DNA of 64,000 nucleotides from NCBI GenBank assembly GCA_038503035.1, contig JAVSML010001066.1, positions 186,001 through 250,000 on the forward strand, given 5' to 3'. The translations under genes were made by a program, and so were the position numbers. The stretch comes from Crocodylus rhombifer (taxonomy: Eukaryota > Chordata > Crocodylia > Crocodylidae). A model generated the notes under the pieces. It had not been told where the DNA came from. It ran no database searches and was given only the letters and a program-made list of their open reading frames with translations. Of the stretch, positions 1 through 10,880 are shown piece by piece. Numbering within the stretch: the first letter of the stretch is position 1; the number at the start of each line of letters is the position of its first letter.

Positions 1-1224
1 TTATTCCTTGGATTCCTTGGAATGTACTAATTATATTAGGTGGTCAGATCTTGTTACGGCTGACCTTTAAAAAATCTGTTAGCTCAGCTAATCTTGTAGT
101 TCTGCTTACTTTTGGGGCCCAGTCAGCCCCATGGTCAGTGCAAACAGTTAGATTCAACACTTTGTTTAAATTGTGACAGACAAATTCCACTTGCGGAATC
201 TTAACTGCTAGACAATTGCCTGGATGTCTCCAAGAGCATAGCGGGGGGGGGGGGAAATTTTTTCAGGAGGATCTGATAGCCTCAGGACAGTTGCAACCCA
301 TGCTCTTCCTTCTGTAGGATAGGAGGCATCAGATTAAATATTTCATTTATTTCCTGCTCCTGGAAAGCCATAATATTCCAGCACAATGAGATGAAGTGCG
401 TGAGTCCCCACAGAGCTAGTGCGCTGTCCTCAGGAGGAGGAGGCTGCAGTTAGTGAGACTGGTTCAGTAGGAAGGCTAAGACACAGCTAGCTCATCCCTC
501 ATAGAGGCTACTGCACTATCCCAATACCTCCTGTTCCAGTTATCATCAGTAATGGTCACTTCTGAACATGCATGACTTGGGAACCCTACAATAAATTGCT
601 CGAAGTGCAACCTAAAATATAGACCTGTTTATATTATAATATGTGATATTTCACACATGAAACCTATTTAATATTGCAGAAACACCAGCATGTTACAAAC
701 CAGAGGCCTGATCCTGCCTCTAAATATGTGCATGTAGTGACACTGGCATTCTGGGAGTGATGATGGGAAAGACCAGTTTGCATCACTGAAATGCAAAGGG
801 CTATGTGGTTTTACTCATTTCAAATTACATTCTTGAAATTTCTGGCCATTGCTACCAACAGAAGAACAACATTGGGAACCAGATGTTAGTGTAGATTTGG
901 AATTACTGGCCTCGGGAATTAGAATCCCTGTGGTCCCTATGACGCTGTTATAATTCTAGCAGCCAAATTATATTAAATCCAGAGGCAAAACTGAATGCCT
1001 GAGTGGCCCAGGTGAGAGAGGCAGTGTCATTGGCTGAGCTGCTGGTGGCCTGGTGGTGGCTGGGCCAGCAGCAGAGCTGCTGCTCTTTTTGTACCTCCTT
1101 CCAAGTGCTCCCCCAAGCACTCAGGGCTGGTGCGTCAATCTTCCCTCCCCCATAACATTATATAATCACTAACATTACTCCCATTAAGATAGAGACACTA
1201 GTGGTAAGAGTGATGAGGAGTAAT
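1..1224. other. No gene seen; unique DNA with a G-tract
   Basis: AT-rich unique-looking sequence with many stops in all frames and no repeat family that I recognise. An uninterrupted run of about 12 G residues lies at 243-254. The part near 1000-1120 is rich in CTGGTGG and CAGCAG words without forming a clear array. Confidence 0.6.
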
Positions 1225-1395
1225 ACATGGTGATTAACACTTTTCCGTGACACATCTCATATTGCTCTACAAAAGTAGGCTAATATTGTTATCAGCATTT
1301 CTCAAATGGGCAATATGAATTTTGGAGAAATGTGAATGACTTGCTCAAGGTCTCATTGACTCTGTGGGCTGAACCAAACCCCCGCCTCCCCAGGC
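1225..1395 (+). repeat. MIR-like SINE fragment
   Basis: The stretch contains the order of words typical of the conserved core of MIR elements: TTATCAGCATTTCTCAAATG, then TTTTGGAGAAATG, then GACTTGCTCAAGGTC. MIR consensus runs 'AAACTGAGGCAC...GACTTGCCCAAGGTCA'. It is old and diverged, so the ends are approximate. An open frame on the minus strand across it (1292-1627) is probably incidental. Confidence 0.5.
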
Positions 1396-2038
1396 CTCCG
1401 CATTTCCATGTTCTTAATGTGGGACCACACTGATTTCCTATCCAACGGCAAAGATATTCCTTAACGACGAGGGAAAATAGAGACTGGCAAAAGCAAAATG
1501 AAAGCAATCTCTGTCCCTGGTGGTCGTAGAGAACAAAAATGTTTATCTTTCCTAAGGAATTATTTTCTGCTGTAGGAGTTATTCCTTGGAGGAAAAAGGT
1601 ATATCCTGGACTAAACGAATCAACCATCAGAAATTAAAGAATTGCATTTACTTAACTGGGGATGTAAATCTATCAGTGTCAATGGAACCACACCAGGAAT
1701 CAACCTGAACCAATGAAATTATGAACAATAACAGTCAATAAAATCGCTATGTTATTGGCCTGGGGTAAAGAACTTCCAGTAGGCTTTCTTATTTGTTGAT
1801 TATATATCTCATATTTGGAAAAAAAATTAAGTAGCTGGAAACCAAGTAAGTATTCATAGATCTGGCTAGCCTATGCAAAAGCATTATTCTTTTCGTCATC
1901 CTCCCTCTCTTGTTTCTATTTTGTGCTGTACCTACTTATTGCATCTCGTTTTAATTATTTTTTATTCTTGAGTCTTTTGCTCTTTATCCAGAGATTATGA
2001 ATCACAAGACTCTCTAGTCTTTTTTGGAGCCTCTAGGC

Positions 2039-2353
2039 CAGTAATTCTCAAGCAGGGTGTCACGGCATCCTGGGGTGCTCTGAGATCCTTTAAGGGTGCT
2101 GTGCAGTATTAGCATAGTTAGGTGTGCAAACACCAACACTTAATTCACAGGATATAACCAAAGATTTCAAATAGGTATCTATAGTGTCAAAAACATTTTC
2201 ATCTGTTGTGGTCTTTTGGAGTTCTTTGCAACAGATTAATTTATTTTTTTTCCTTAGCCAAAAAAACAGTGAAAGCTAAAAACTGGTATTTTCTGAGGGG
2301 TTGCCTTGAGTTTAATGAGGGGTACCTTGAGTTTAATGAGGTTGAGAAGTTTC
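2039..2353. mobile_element. Degenerate non-autonomous hAT (CAGTGGTTCTCAA type)
   Basis: The left end CAGTAATTCTCAAGCAGG and the right end GTTGAGAAGTTTC resemble the widespread hAT terminus CAGTGGTTCTCAAC and its complement. The repeated GGGTGCT words near the left end also fit that group. Inside, TACCTTGAGTTTAATGAGG is a local tandem duplicate (about 2300-2342). No convincing 8-bp target duplication remains. No coding capacity. Confidence 0.4.
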
Positions 2354-2690
2354 CTCTTTCAAGTTCAATGAAATCACTGCTTTAGGCATTACATAATATG
2401 AGTAACAAAAAAGAGTAAAAAAGAAAATGTATAAAACAATGTATTCTGTTTTATGTTGTATATTACTTATACTGGATGAAATCCTGCTCCTTTTAAATCA
2501 GTGGTGAACTCCTACTGATTTCAGTAGGGTTAGGTTTTAATTTATGAAAATTAGCCATTGTATGAAATAGTGTTCATAAGTCATATTTCAGACCTTAACT
2601 TTTGATTAAGTTTTGGCAGCATTTGAAGTTATCAGTTATTTACAAGAAGTGCATGTTCACTGTTCATATTTTCAAAATGTTTTCAACATA

Positions 2691-3063
2691 AGGGTCAGCA
2701 ACATACAGTCCATGGAACCACTGAATTTGGCCCACAAAGCCAGGAGGCATTGGTAGTGTGTTGGGGGTTTGGTGGTGTGTCCACAGCAGGGACCTTCATC
2801 CAGGTCCTGGCTGGGACTGGGTTACTGGGAGCTATGCCTGCACTGCAGCTACCAGCTAGGGGATGGGGAGAAGTGGTGGCAGAGAAAAGCTGCTGCTGTA
2901 ACAGTCTGCTCTGGACCTAAGCTGAGTTGTTCCAGCCTGTGGTGCTGAAAAGTTGTGAATCAATGACAAAAAGATTGTATATCAGCTCTACTTGTTCTAG
3001 TAATTTATAAAATTGCAAATTTCAGAAGTTTAATTTTTTTTGTCTTAGATTTGCTGCTGACCT
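2691..3063. mobile_element. Possible hAT-type MITE
   Basis: Opens with AGGGTCAGCAACATAC and closes with GCTGCTGACCT, which form short imperfect inverted ends. The text just inside the left end (GGCCCACAAAGCC) resembles the GGCCCGCGGGCC-like words of hAT miniature elements. No target duplication was recognised, so both the family and the right boundary are uncertain. Confidence 0.3.
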
Positions 3064-3917
3064 CTGGAGTCATGAGGGAGCTTCAAGAATGTTATGACTG
3101 TACTAATGCTTACACAGGAAAAGCAGACGTGACAGAGCACAAGTAAATGCTGCAATGAAGGAGAAACAATCAGTTGTGTGTTGCTTCTTGATTCTAAAAG
3201 TCTTTGGGGAAGAATTCTAAAGTAAACTATCAAAGGCTGCTTCCAAAGAGAGAAAAATAAACTCCTCTTGAAAATTTATGCCACAAGGAAACAAAATCCT
3301 CTCAAGAGAAAACACAGGTAGATTTGCAGCAGCCTTTTTTCCCTCTGAAATAATATAGAAACAAACAATTTTTCCCCCTGCCATGAACTATTGTTCCTAC
3401 TGAGAATGCTCTTCCCTTAATTTTGTCTCTTGATACTTAATAGTTTATGCCTCCTAGGGCGTGTCCATACATGCAAGCACGTGCACTTGCAGCAGCACAA
3501 ATAGAAGCAGTGCAAATTTGAGCCAGGGCCTTTTGCCTCAGCGCACATGCTCAGACATGCACTTTGTTGTGGAGCAAATTGTGCCACTTGGGGCAGAATA
3601 ACTCTGCCTGGCTCTCCCTGGATCTGCAGCCAGGGACAGCTTGAACCCGGGGCCAGCAACTGTGCTGTCCCCAGCAGTATAAAAAGCTGCCCTGTCCTAG
3701 ACCCATCCATAGAAAAAGCCACCCTGCCCAGCAGCTCAGGGCTACTCACTCTCAGGAGCTTCTGGGATTGAGCCAATTGGTATCTAGGGACACTACCCCT
3801 TGTGCCATCTGGACTGCTGCAGTAGCACCCCAAATCCATTTTTAAAAATACCCCAAAATCCATGTTCTTCCACAATTAAAAGACCACTCTACACCGCCCC
3901 CCGTCTCTCTCTCTTTA

Positions 3918-3950
3918 TAGACATTAGGGCTGGATAGGACCCTATCCCTA
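3918..3950 (-). repeat. CR1 3'-terminal scrap
   Basis: TATAGACATTAGGGCTGGAT is the reverse complement of the CR1 end also seen at about 6276-6298 (CCAGCCCTAATGTCTATGA). Only about 33 bp survives. It runs straight into the (AG)n tract, which may have grown from the CR1 tail. Confidence 0.45.
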
Positions 3951-3973
3951 TAGAGAGAGAGATAGACAGATAT

Positions 3974-3975
<2 letters not shown>

Positions 3976-4011
<36 letters not shown>
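3976..4011. repeat. (AG)n dinucleotide microsatellite
   Basis: About 18 uninterrupted AG units. The preceding 3950-3975 is a less regular GAGA/GATA mixture, so the tract probably expanded from it. Confidence 0.95.
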
Positions 4012-4012
<1 letters not shown>

Positions 4013-4510
4013 ACGCGATCAGTTGGGAAATGCTTTATTGGTATATTTACATAATTAAAGCAATTTGGAAGCCTATCAGTGTTTCTAGAATCATGATAAA
4101 ATAAATTCTAAATACCTTGATGTGTACTTCTGGTTTTTTTCGCACACGATGAGTGTGTGATGGGGGGATGTGGTGTTTGCAGGAAGGAGTGTGGGGGAAG
4201 ATGGGTGTGTGTGTGTGGAGGGATGTGTGTGTGGGTACGTGTGGGGCAATTGCTGAGGGGGACCTTGTAGGGGGGCTTCTCAGGAGGGGTGGGTCCCCTG
4301 GCCCCCACAGAGTGCAGCCCCCCCCCCAGCACATGTAATGCCCTCCCCAACCCCCCTGCCCAGGGTCCCAGGCACCCTGGAGGGCCCCAGCCCCCCGCCC
4401 AGGATCCCAGCTTCCCACTGGAGGGCCACAGCCCCCCTGCCCAGGGCTCATAACTTACCTTTTGCAGCAGCAGAGGGAGTGGAGCACTCTGAGCCTGCTG
4501 CTGTCAGCTA

Positions 4511-4900
4511 TCAGCTCTTGGGGACCGCATGCTGGGCCCAGCTGGGTCTTGCTGGCCCTGGGGCCCCTCTGCCGCCCAGCCAGGGCAGTCCCATGGTGGC
4601 AGGACCTAGCGTGGCACGCAAGGTCTGTGTGCCAGGTCCTGCCAGCCCTGGAGCCCCTCTGCCACCTGGCCGGGCCAGTCCCATGGTGGCAGGACCCGGC
4701 ACTGTGTGTGAGGACTGTGTGCCTGGTCCTGCTGGCCCTGGGGCCCCTCTGCCACCTGGCTGGGCTGGTCCTGCAGTGACAGGCCCCGGTGCAGCATGTG
4801 GGGACCGCATGCCAGGCCTAGCCAGGTTCTGCTGGCCCTGGGGCTGCTCATGCTGCCTGTCCAGGATGGTCTTGTGGCAGGCAGGGACTTGCTCTGCTGT
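4511..4900. repeat. 90-bp VNTR, 3-4 units, GC-rich
   Basis: The phrase GCTGGCCCTGGGGCCCCTCT recurs with its downstream context so that GCCCCTCTGCC falls near 4563, 4653 and 4743, an exact 90-bp period. A fourth, diverged unit follows at about 4841 after a 100-bp step. Because 90 is divisible by three, several frames stay open on both strands and give collagen-like Gly/Pro-rich peptides (4338-5090 plus strand). These are most likely not proteins. Confidence 0.85.
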
Positions 4901-4951
4901 TTGTGCTGCCCAACCATGCCTTGCTCCACTATTCTTCAGAGCAGATTTTTA

Positions 4952-4969
4952 CCCCTGGATATCTAGGGG
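4952..4969. repeat. Short palindrome around GATATC
   Basis: CCCCTGGATATCTAGGGG pairs with itself at 8 of 9 positions. It lies just upstream of the larger hairpin at 5012-5063 and may belong to the same inverted-repeat element. Confidence 0.6.
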
Positions 4970-5011
4970 AATAATTTTCTCCCCACTCTGCAAACATTTT
5001 TTTGTTCCTGC

Positions 5012-5063
5012 ACATGCCTCTTGCCCCGTCTCAAAGGGGTTTGAGATGGGGCAAGAGGCATGT
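5012..5063. repeat. 23-bp hairpin with 6-nt loop
   Basis: The arm at 5012-5034 (ACATGCCTCTTGCCCC...) is complementary to 5041-5063 (...GGGGCAAGAGGCATGT) at 22 of 23 positions, with AGGGGT as the loop. The sequence after it, GTCATCTGGACGCACCCC, looks like a MITE end. The hairpin may be the inner part of a terminal inverted repeat. Confidence 0.85.
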
Positions 5064-5190
5064 GTGCGGTCATCTGGACGCACCCCCTAGGGGCTTGATT
5101 CTCCCCTCTGGAGAAAGAGTAACAGTTCTTGAAGTCAATTCACAGCGTACTTGTACAGCTAATCAGTCAACATCTTAGGCAACTACAGAA

Positions 5191-6311
5191 CTCAAAAGTG
5201 ATACTTAGCAAAACTGGCTAACTGCGGTCTCGGCCTCACCATGATCCGCTGGCTGGGGAATTGGCTCCATGGTCGGACCCAGAGGGTGGTGGTTGACAGA
5301 AGTCATTTATCATGGTGCCCTGTGACCAGTGGAGTCACTCAAGGCTCTGTCCTTGGGCCTATACTATTCAACATTTTCATTAATGATGTTGACACTGGTA
5401 TCAGAAGTGGACTGGCCAAGTTCACCGATGACACCAAACACTGGGGTAAAGCGTCCACACCTGAGGACAGGAGGGTGATCCAGGTTGATCTTGACAGGCT
5501 CAGAAAATGGGTGGAAGAGAACCTGATGGTGTTTAACATACAAAAATGCAAGGTTTTCCACCTTGGGAAGAAAAACCCGCAGCATGCTTATAGGCTCAGC
5601 AGTGCTACGCTGGCTAGCACTGTAGAAGAAAGAGACTTGTGGGTCATGATTGACCACAAGATGAACATAAGCCTTCAATGTGATGCTGCTGCTAGTAAAG
5701 CAAGCAAAATACTGCCTTGCATCCATAGGTGCTTCTCAAGCAAATCCCAGGATGTCATTCTCCCGTTGTACTTGGGCTTGGTGAGGCTGCAGCTGGAGTA
5801 CTGCGTCCAGTTTTGGGCTCCACAATTCAAAAAGGATGTGGAGAAGCTTGAGAGGGTGCAGAGGAGAGCCACAAGCATGATCAGAGGTCAGGAAAACAGA
5901 CCTTATGAAGAGAGGCTGGGAGCTATAGGACGCTGGAAAAGCGCAGGCTCAGGGGTGATCTGGTGGCCACCTATAAGTTTATCAGGGGTGCTCACTGAGA
6001 TCTGGGGGAACATCTGTTCACCAGAGCACCCCAAGGAATGACAAGGTCAAACGGTAACAAACTCCACCATGACCATTTCAGGCTGGACATAAGAAAGAAC
6101 TTCTTTACTGGCTGAGCCCCCAAGGTTTGGAATAGACTGCCATCACAGGTGGTTCAAGCACCTACCTCGAATGCCTTCAAGAGACATTTGGATGTTTGTC
6201 TTGCTGAGATCCTATGAGCCCAGCTGACTTCCTGCTCCTCGGGCAGGGGGCTGGACTCGATGATCTTTTGAGGTCCTATCCAGCCCTAATGTCTATGAAT
6301 CTATAAATCTA
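5191..6311 (+). pseudogene. CR1 LINE, 5'-truncated, reverse transcriptase 3' half
   Basis: CR1 non-LTR retrotransposon. The conceptual product starts in the RT domain (LAKLANCGLG, then MIRWLGNWLHGRTQRVVV), continues through SGVTQGSVLGPILFNIFIND and the catalytic-site region FTDDTK (normally FADDTK, so Ala is changed to Thr), and then the CR1 thumb and C-terminus (LEYCVQFWAPQFKKDVEKLERVQ). The main frame is open for about 266 codons from 5241. It then breaks near 5930-6040, after which the 3' UTR follows and ends in CTATGAATCTATAAATCTAT. The frameshift near 5200 and this break make it inactive. Confidence 0.92.
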
Positions 6312-6347
6312 TGGATATACAAGTATAAGAGGTATCCTGAGCTATAA

Positions 6348-6520
6348 GCACATAGGAACATAAGAATTATCATTTACTGGGTCAAACCATAGGTCCATCT
6401 TGCCTAATACCCTTTGTCACACAGTGGCAGAAAGACTGTCTTTTAACCTGGGCATTGTTTTGAGATACAATCTCTTTTGTATTAGCCTTTGACTAGTTAT
6501 TAGTAGCTTTCCTTTAACTA
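6348..6520 (+). repeat. Unnamed dispersed repeat (GGTCCATCTTGCC family)
   Basis: GGTCAAACCATAGGTCCATC and the following GCCTAATACCCT match wording found again at 10493-10530 and 12252-12290. All three look like copies of one old amniote repeat of the type 'GTCAGACCAAAGGTCCAT'. I cannot name the family. The boundaries are approximate. Confidence 0.35.
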
Positions 6521-6760
6521 TTGGTGCCTGGCCACATTTCAAAGTGAGTTGATGGGTGAATGAAATGTGATGGGTCAGAAAAGTTTTTTTTTAAAAAAAG
6601 ATACCTACTGAGTGAAAGATTTTGAAGAGAAAAAATTGGGAGGAAACCCCCCCAGAAAGAATGAAAATATAGGGGAGGGAACAGAGAATAAAATTGAGGC
6701 AAAAAATTGATAAAATGCAGAAGAGTTGTAGAGAGAGGACAAAACAAAAATGAAAACACT

Positions 6761-7101
6761 GGGCATGTCTACACATGAATTTATGTACAGTAAGTGGGAA
6801 CAGGCTGCAAATTACTGTACAGTAAGTGGGAACAGGCCAGCATTTACACGTGCAGGTGTTAAAGTGCATTAACAATGTGTGGACTGACTTGAGACTAAAG
6901 TTAGTCCCAAGTCAGTCTACACACACAGTTTTACTACTCAATAAGGTGTCTACATGTGCACTGCATGATGCAAGTATCAAATATACACTCAAGTCAGCAT
7001 AAATTGCCATATTTACTGCGCAGTATGGGTGTGCATGTGTAGCAGACACACACCAGTAATTCTGATTACTGCACAGTAAAAATGCACGTGTAGACACGTT
7101 C
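6761..7101. mobile_element. MITE, GGGCATGTCTACAC terminus (Harbinger-like)
   Basis: A 341-bp element. The left end GGGCATGTCTACACATG matches the complement of the right end CACGTGTAGACACGTTC. It is flanked by ACT at 6758-6760 and ACT at 7102-7104, a possible 3-bp target duplication. The inside has ACTGTACAGTAAGTGGGAAC twice (about 6786 and 6815), a local duplication, and several near-palindromic TACTGCACAGTA words. The related elements at 18746 and 23466 share these words. No coding capacity. Confidence 0.7.
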
Positions 7102-7709
7102 ACTGAAAACAAAACAAGGAAAGTATTTCAGCATGACTTACGATGTAGCAGAAAAATAATAACAAAATCCCAACCCAAGTATTACAGTCAGGATGAGAAA
7201 GAAAGTAGAAGAGTGCTTTAGAGTTCATTAGCATACTTTTTACTTGCATTGGTTGGTAGGCTTCATCTTTACACCATTGGTTGTCAATTAGAATTGTGAA
7301 CCCTGCTAAATAGCCATTTAAACATGCAACTCTAGATTTGGATCAGTCAAATACAGCAACATCTAGCCACACCTTTTCACTAACCTCACCATTAGCTTTG
7401 GGAAGAGGGGTTTGGTAAACCATTACTTTCACTCAACACTACAGGAGAAACGTCTTGTGGAAACAGAATCTTCCACTGGGCATGTGTATGAGTATTAATG
7501 TATGAGAAATATTTAATGGGACAGGGTATCTAGTCCGTGATTTTTTGTTGTTGGGATATTTACATGTCAGTTTCATTCCTCTCCTCAAACATTTTAAAAC
7601 AGTGCACTTTTCCCTGAAAACTGAAATAGCTGGGGGTTTATATTTCCTCTTATTCTATTTCATATTCATTGTTCCTTGAGAAAATGTTGGGATTCAAGTG
7701 ACCCAGCCA

Positions 7710-8072
7710 GTTGCCAGGTCTAGTTTACACTCCCAATGCTTAAGCAGTATGGCTATGCCACCACATTCACCAGGTGGAGATGAAGCTTCTGCTCAAAAGG
7801 AGGAGTTCTTTGTCCAGTATAGTTAAAGTTCCACCTGAAACAATGTAAGTGATAACTGCAGAACGACACTCGCCCATGTATTTGCATGTTATCACAGTTA
7901 CATTGCTTAGGGTATGGTATATATATATTTTTTTACACATTCATATTTCCACCAGCACAGCTATGCCAGAAAAATATTGTTGTATAGACTTGGTGTGACA
8001 GAGTGCTCTCCAAGGGATGCTTGCTCAGGACTGCTGTGGCCTTGTCTGGTCTATGAGAGTACCCCAACAAAG
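7710..8072 (+). repeat. Copy A of a 360-bp duplicated segment
   Basis: Nearly identical to 12982-13342, both on the plus strand; I see only scattered substitutions and small indels. It starts exactly at GTTGCCAGGTCTAG, which looks like a MITE end (its partner TTGTATAGACTTGG lies near 7980-7995). It continues through the first roughly 75 bp of an LTR-like sequence starting TGTGACAGAGTGC at 7997. It ends abruptly at about 8072, where copy B continues with the rest of the LTR and copy A does not. Confidence 0.85.
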
Positions 8073-8335
8073 TACTTTGCTGTAATGTATCTCTTCATAT
8101 CCATCCATTTGTAGTCTTTTGAGTAGTAGTGAGGTGCTGTTTTCATATGCCACCCCCCTGTTCAGTTCATTTAGTGGGACAGTGCTGTAGCTGAATGCCT
8201 ATCTTTGAGAGGCATATTTGCCAATGCTAGCTACAGATAGCATCAAAGTACTTTCTGATAAAGACTGAATGCTAATCGGCCTGGCTTGGAGATATACACA
8301 GACTAATAGCTGTATGTTTAATGCACACAGTTTCC

Positions 8336-8362
8336 CCTCTTTCAAGTTCAATGAAATCACTG
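8336..8362 (+). repeat. 27-bp exact repeat of 2353-2379
   Basis: The 27 bases starting CCTCTTTCAAGTTCAATG and ending AAATCACTG occur at both places with different flanks. At 2353 it abuts the right end of a decayed hAT. Origin unknown. Confidence 0.8.
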
Positions 8363-8569
8363 AAGTGATTGTTTTTAAGTTTCCAAATAAAGTGTGCTAG
8401 GCAATTCCCAAACCAGATTAAAAAAACTCCTCTAAGATGCTTATGATTGATTTTGGCAAGTTTCTATTAACAAGATATTAGATGCATATTGCAGAAAGTA
8501 CAAGGTCCATGTCAGTAACATAATGTGGTTAGGCAGTAACACTTAGAATCTCAGGTTTGGACCTTCTAG

Positions 8570-8715
8570 GGTCACTTGGCCTGACTTCCTGAACAATAGT
8601 AGGATTGCTTCTTGAAAGTCATCCTTGTCCAATGCTTATCTAGTCTCATCTTGAAACCTCAGTGAAGAGTCCACAAGTTCCCTGGGCGGTCTATTCCACT
8701 CCCTCTAATCTTAGG
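8570..8715 (-). repeat. CR1/L3-type LINE 3' fragment
   Basis: Read on the minus strand, the sequence has the order typical of old CR1/L3 3' ends: GGAGTGGAATAGACC, then GGGAACTTGTGGACTC, then CACTGAGGTTTCAAGATGAG and a degraded remainder. Plus-strand words such as CACTTGGCCTGACTTCCTG fit the complement of the 3' UTR. Diverged; boundaries approximate. Confidence 0.5.
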
Positions 8716-10179
8716 CCCCCAAGATGAATCGAAGAGGTAGATTGATAAGGTATAGGTTGAAAGTGATAAGCTTGTTAGCAAAGCTGCAGCAGTGCAAGTG
8801 CTAAGGAAGGTGCTCCCTCTGCTTCTAGTCACTTGACTCACTGAGGCTGGCTAAGACTGTCATATTAGCCTATACAAATTTTCTGAATTATGAAAATCAT
8901 TCCACTGGCATTTCAATAGCATGCAGCACCATGCCTAGGCTAGCAAAAATGTCAAGATGATCTCGTCAACTCTTCTCTTCTGTTCCAGGTTTTGTAGTGG
9001 CACCTCAAGACATTATTCAAGACACCTAAGCACTGTCTTGAGGGTGTCAAAGACTCTGTGAGAGTTCTGATACTTCTTAAGAACTTGCTGTTCTACTCTG
9101 CTAAAGTCTGGGGATGCGTTATAGTTGTCATGAGAGAGATGGGCCTGGGCAAGCTGCTGTCTGACATAGGTAAGAATATTCACCCTTCTTTCACACTGAG
9201 GCATTGTATGGATTTATACAGAACCTGGGTAAGACCCCTAAAATGTACAATGATACCGTGCCTCTCCACTAGTCATGGCAGTTGGCAGCAAAATATTAGA
9301 AGAATTACTGCAGTGTAAAAAAGTATACGTTTTTTACAGAGCAGCGATTATTAAACTCTTGAAGGATATCATTGGGATCAGTAAGACTGGAAAGAACAGA
9401 TATAAAATAGAACAATGTGGAAACTTTGCAATGTAGCCAACCAATAAGACAGAAATGTGACAGAATATAGCTCTAGCTAAAAAAAAAAGTTTGTTAAATT
9501 AATATTTTTAGAGCTCCCAATACATTTCTACTCAGACAATGTAGTGTTTTGGTTGTCTAGAAAAAAGTTATTGTATTTTATTAAATGTATAAATTGCATT
9601 TTGCACACAGTTCAGGGAACATGTACTTAATTTAACAAAAGCACATACAAGCTTACTTCTTTTTAGAAGCCAAAGAACTCTGGAGAGATTCAAAGCCAAA
9701 TAAGCTCTCTCTCACTTATTTCCCTCAGAAAAAAAAAAAGGAAAAAGAAAAAACCTAGGCTAAAACATGGGATTTATATTCTAACCTAAATGAGAATGAC
9801 CTTCGGCTTTGGTTGAACCAGTTAGAAAAGCAAATGCCAAAGACTCTACAATGAAAGAGCTGCTGCATCTACACTGCCATCAAGAGGGATGACTGCAGCA
9901 TGTGTGTGTATACATAAGCTCATTTCAATCCAGCTAGGTTGAGGAATGGTGCCCATTCGAGTAATTTGCCTATAGTCCTTAGTAGTATTATCCAGAGTAT
10001 GTTGAAGCCTGTTGTTACCTAAGCCAGCTGTTTAAAGCTTTCTTGTTGAACCCTGCATGTGCTTCCACCATACCTTTGTTTACAGTATAGCAGGTACCCT
10101 TAATGCCACAATCAAGAAACTTCTTGGTTAAGTTCTCCAGATGTCTTCTACTGATAATCAAGAGCCAAAGATTACTTAG
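8716..10179. other. No gene or repeat recognised
   Basis: Mostly AT-rich unique sequence with A-tracts near 9480, 9730 and 9750. A pseudo-exon-like pattern occurs at about 8990-9168 (polypyrimidine plus CAG before, GTAAGAAT after), but all three frames carry stops across the interval, so I do not call it. Confidence 0.5.
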
Positions 10180-10290
10180 GCTGATACCTTTTACTGGACC
10201 AACTTCTCTTCTCTTGTTCATCATGTCTTGCACTGAAACCTAGTCTCACTTCATCCTAGCTATGCAGTTGGTCCAATTAAAGATATCACC
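10180..10290. mobile_element. 111-bp hairpin MITE (TTGGTCCAAT type)
   Basis: Left arm 10180-10203 (…TTTTACTGGACCAAC) and right arm 10267-10290 (GTTGGTCCAATTAAAGATAT…) are complementary at 20 of 24 positions, around a 63-nt middle. The words 'TTGGTCCAAT.AAAGATAT' are common in reptile and bird dispersed repeats. No gene content. Confidence 0.6.
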
Positions 10291-10492
10291 TTAAGAAATC
10301 TTGCCCCTTGCACATTTTCTAAACCATAATGGCTACATCACTATTACACTACTGTTCCATTGATACAGAAATTCTCAAGTAACCACAACGCAAGCCATGT
10401 TGGCTTTGATGAACAAAACATGGAAAAGATCTACAGACCAAAGGTAACAATTGGGAGCTATAAGAACCAAACAGCAGAAGAATTTCCCTACT

Positions 10493-10639
10493 AGGTCAGA
10501 CCAAAGATCCATATAGCTTGACATCCTGTTTCAAGCACTGGCAAGTAGTGGAAGCTTTAGGGGAAGAGTAAAAGAAGCCTGGCACATGTAGGGTAATCCA
10601 TTCCCTATCATACCCTCCCAGTCACCATTAGTAGGTTAT
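10493..10639 (+). repeat. Unnamed dispersed repeat, second copy
   Basis: CTAGGTCAGACCAAAGATCC and CATCCTGTTTCAAGCACTGG follow the same wording as 6380-6420 and 12252-12290. The solo LTR at 10645 is inserted at its downstream side. Confidence 0.35.
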
Positions 10640-10777
10640 ATCCCTGTCACAGGGGCACTTAGGTGCCCTGTTCCTAGAATAGGGTTAAGGAGCTGCCAGT
10701 CACCAGGGGCAGCTCAGGTGCCGGTTGCCGCAGCAACCAGGTAGGTCAGGTGACCAGAAGGGGGCAGGGCCGGGCCT

Positions 10778-10786
10778 TTATAAATG
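10778..10786 (+). promoter_or_regulatory. TATA-like box of the solo LTR
   Basis: TTTATAAAT lies 134 bp inside the LTR and about 46 bp before the TTGAG array. In an LTR this would mark the end of U3, with transcription starting roughly at the microsatellite. No activity can be judged from sequence. Confidence 0.45.
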
Positions 10787-10831
10787 GCCTAGGCTGGAGC
10801 CTAGGGAGCAGTTCCCTCCTGGTAGGCGCAG

Positions 10832-10880
10832 GTTGAGTTGAGTTGAGTTGAGTTGAGTTGAGTTGAGTTGAGTTGAGTTG
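10832..10880 (+). repeat. (TTGAG)n pentanucleotide microsatellite
   Basis: About ten uninterrupted GTTGA/TTGAG units without a mismatch, inside the solo LTR just downstream of its TATA-like box. Confidence 0.95.

Noticed and set aside
4338..5090. 250-codon plus frame rich in Gly, Pro and Ala, collagen-like
   Set aside because: It is produced by the 90-bp VNTR, whose period is divisible by three. Minus-strand frames are equally open, and no promoter or splice support exists.
8990..9168. Exon-like segment with CTTCTGTTCCAG acceptor and GTAAGAAT donor
   Set aside because: Every frame has stops across the interval. It could be a non-coding exon, but nothing supports this.
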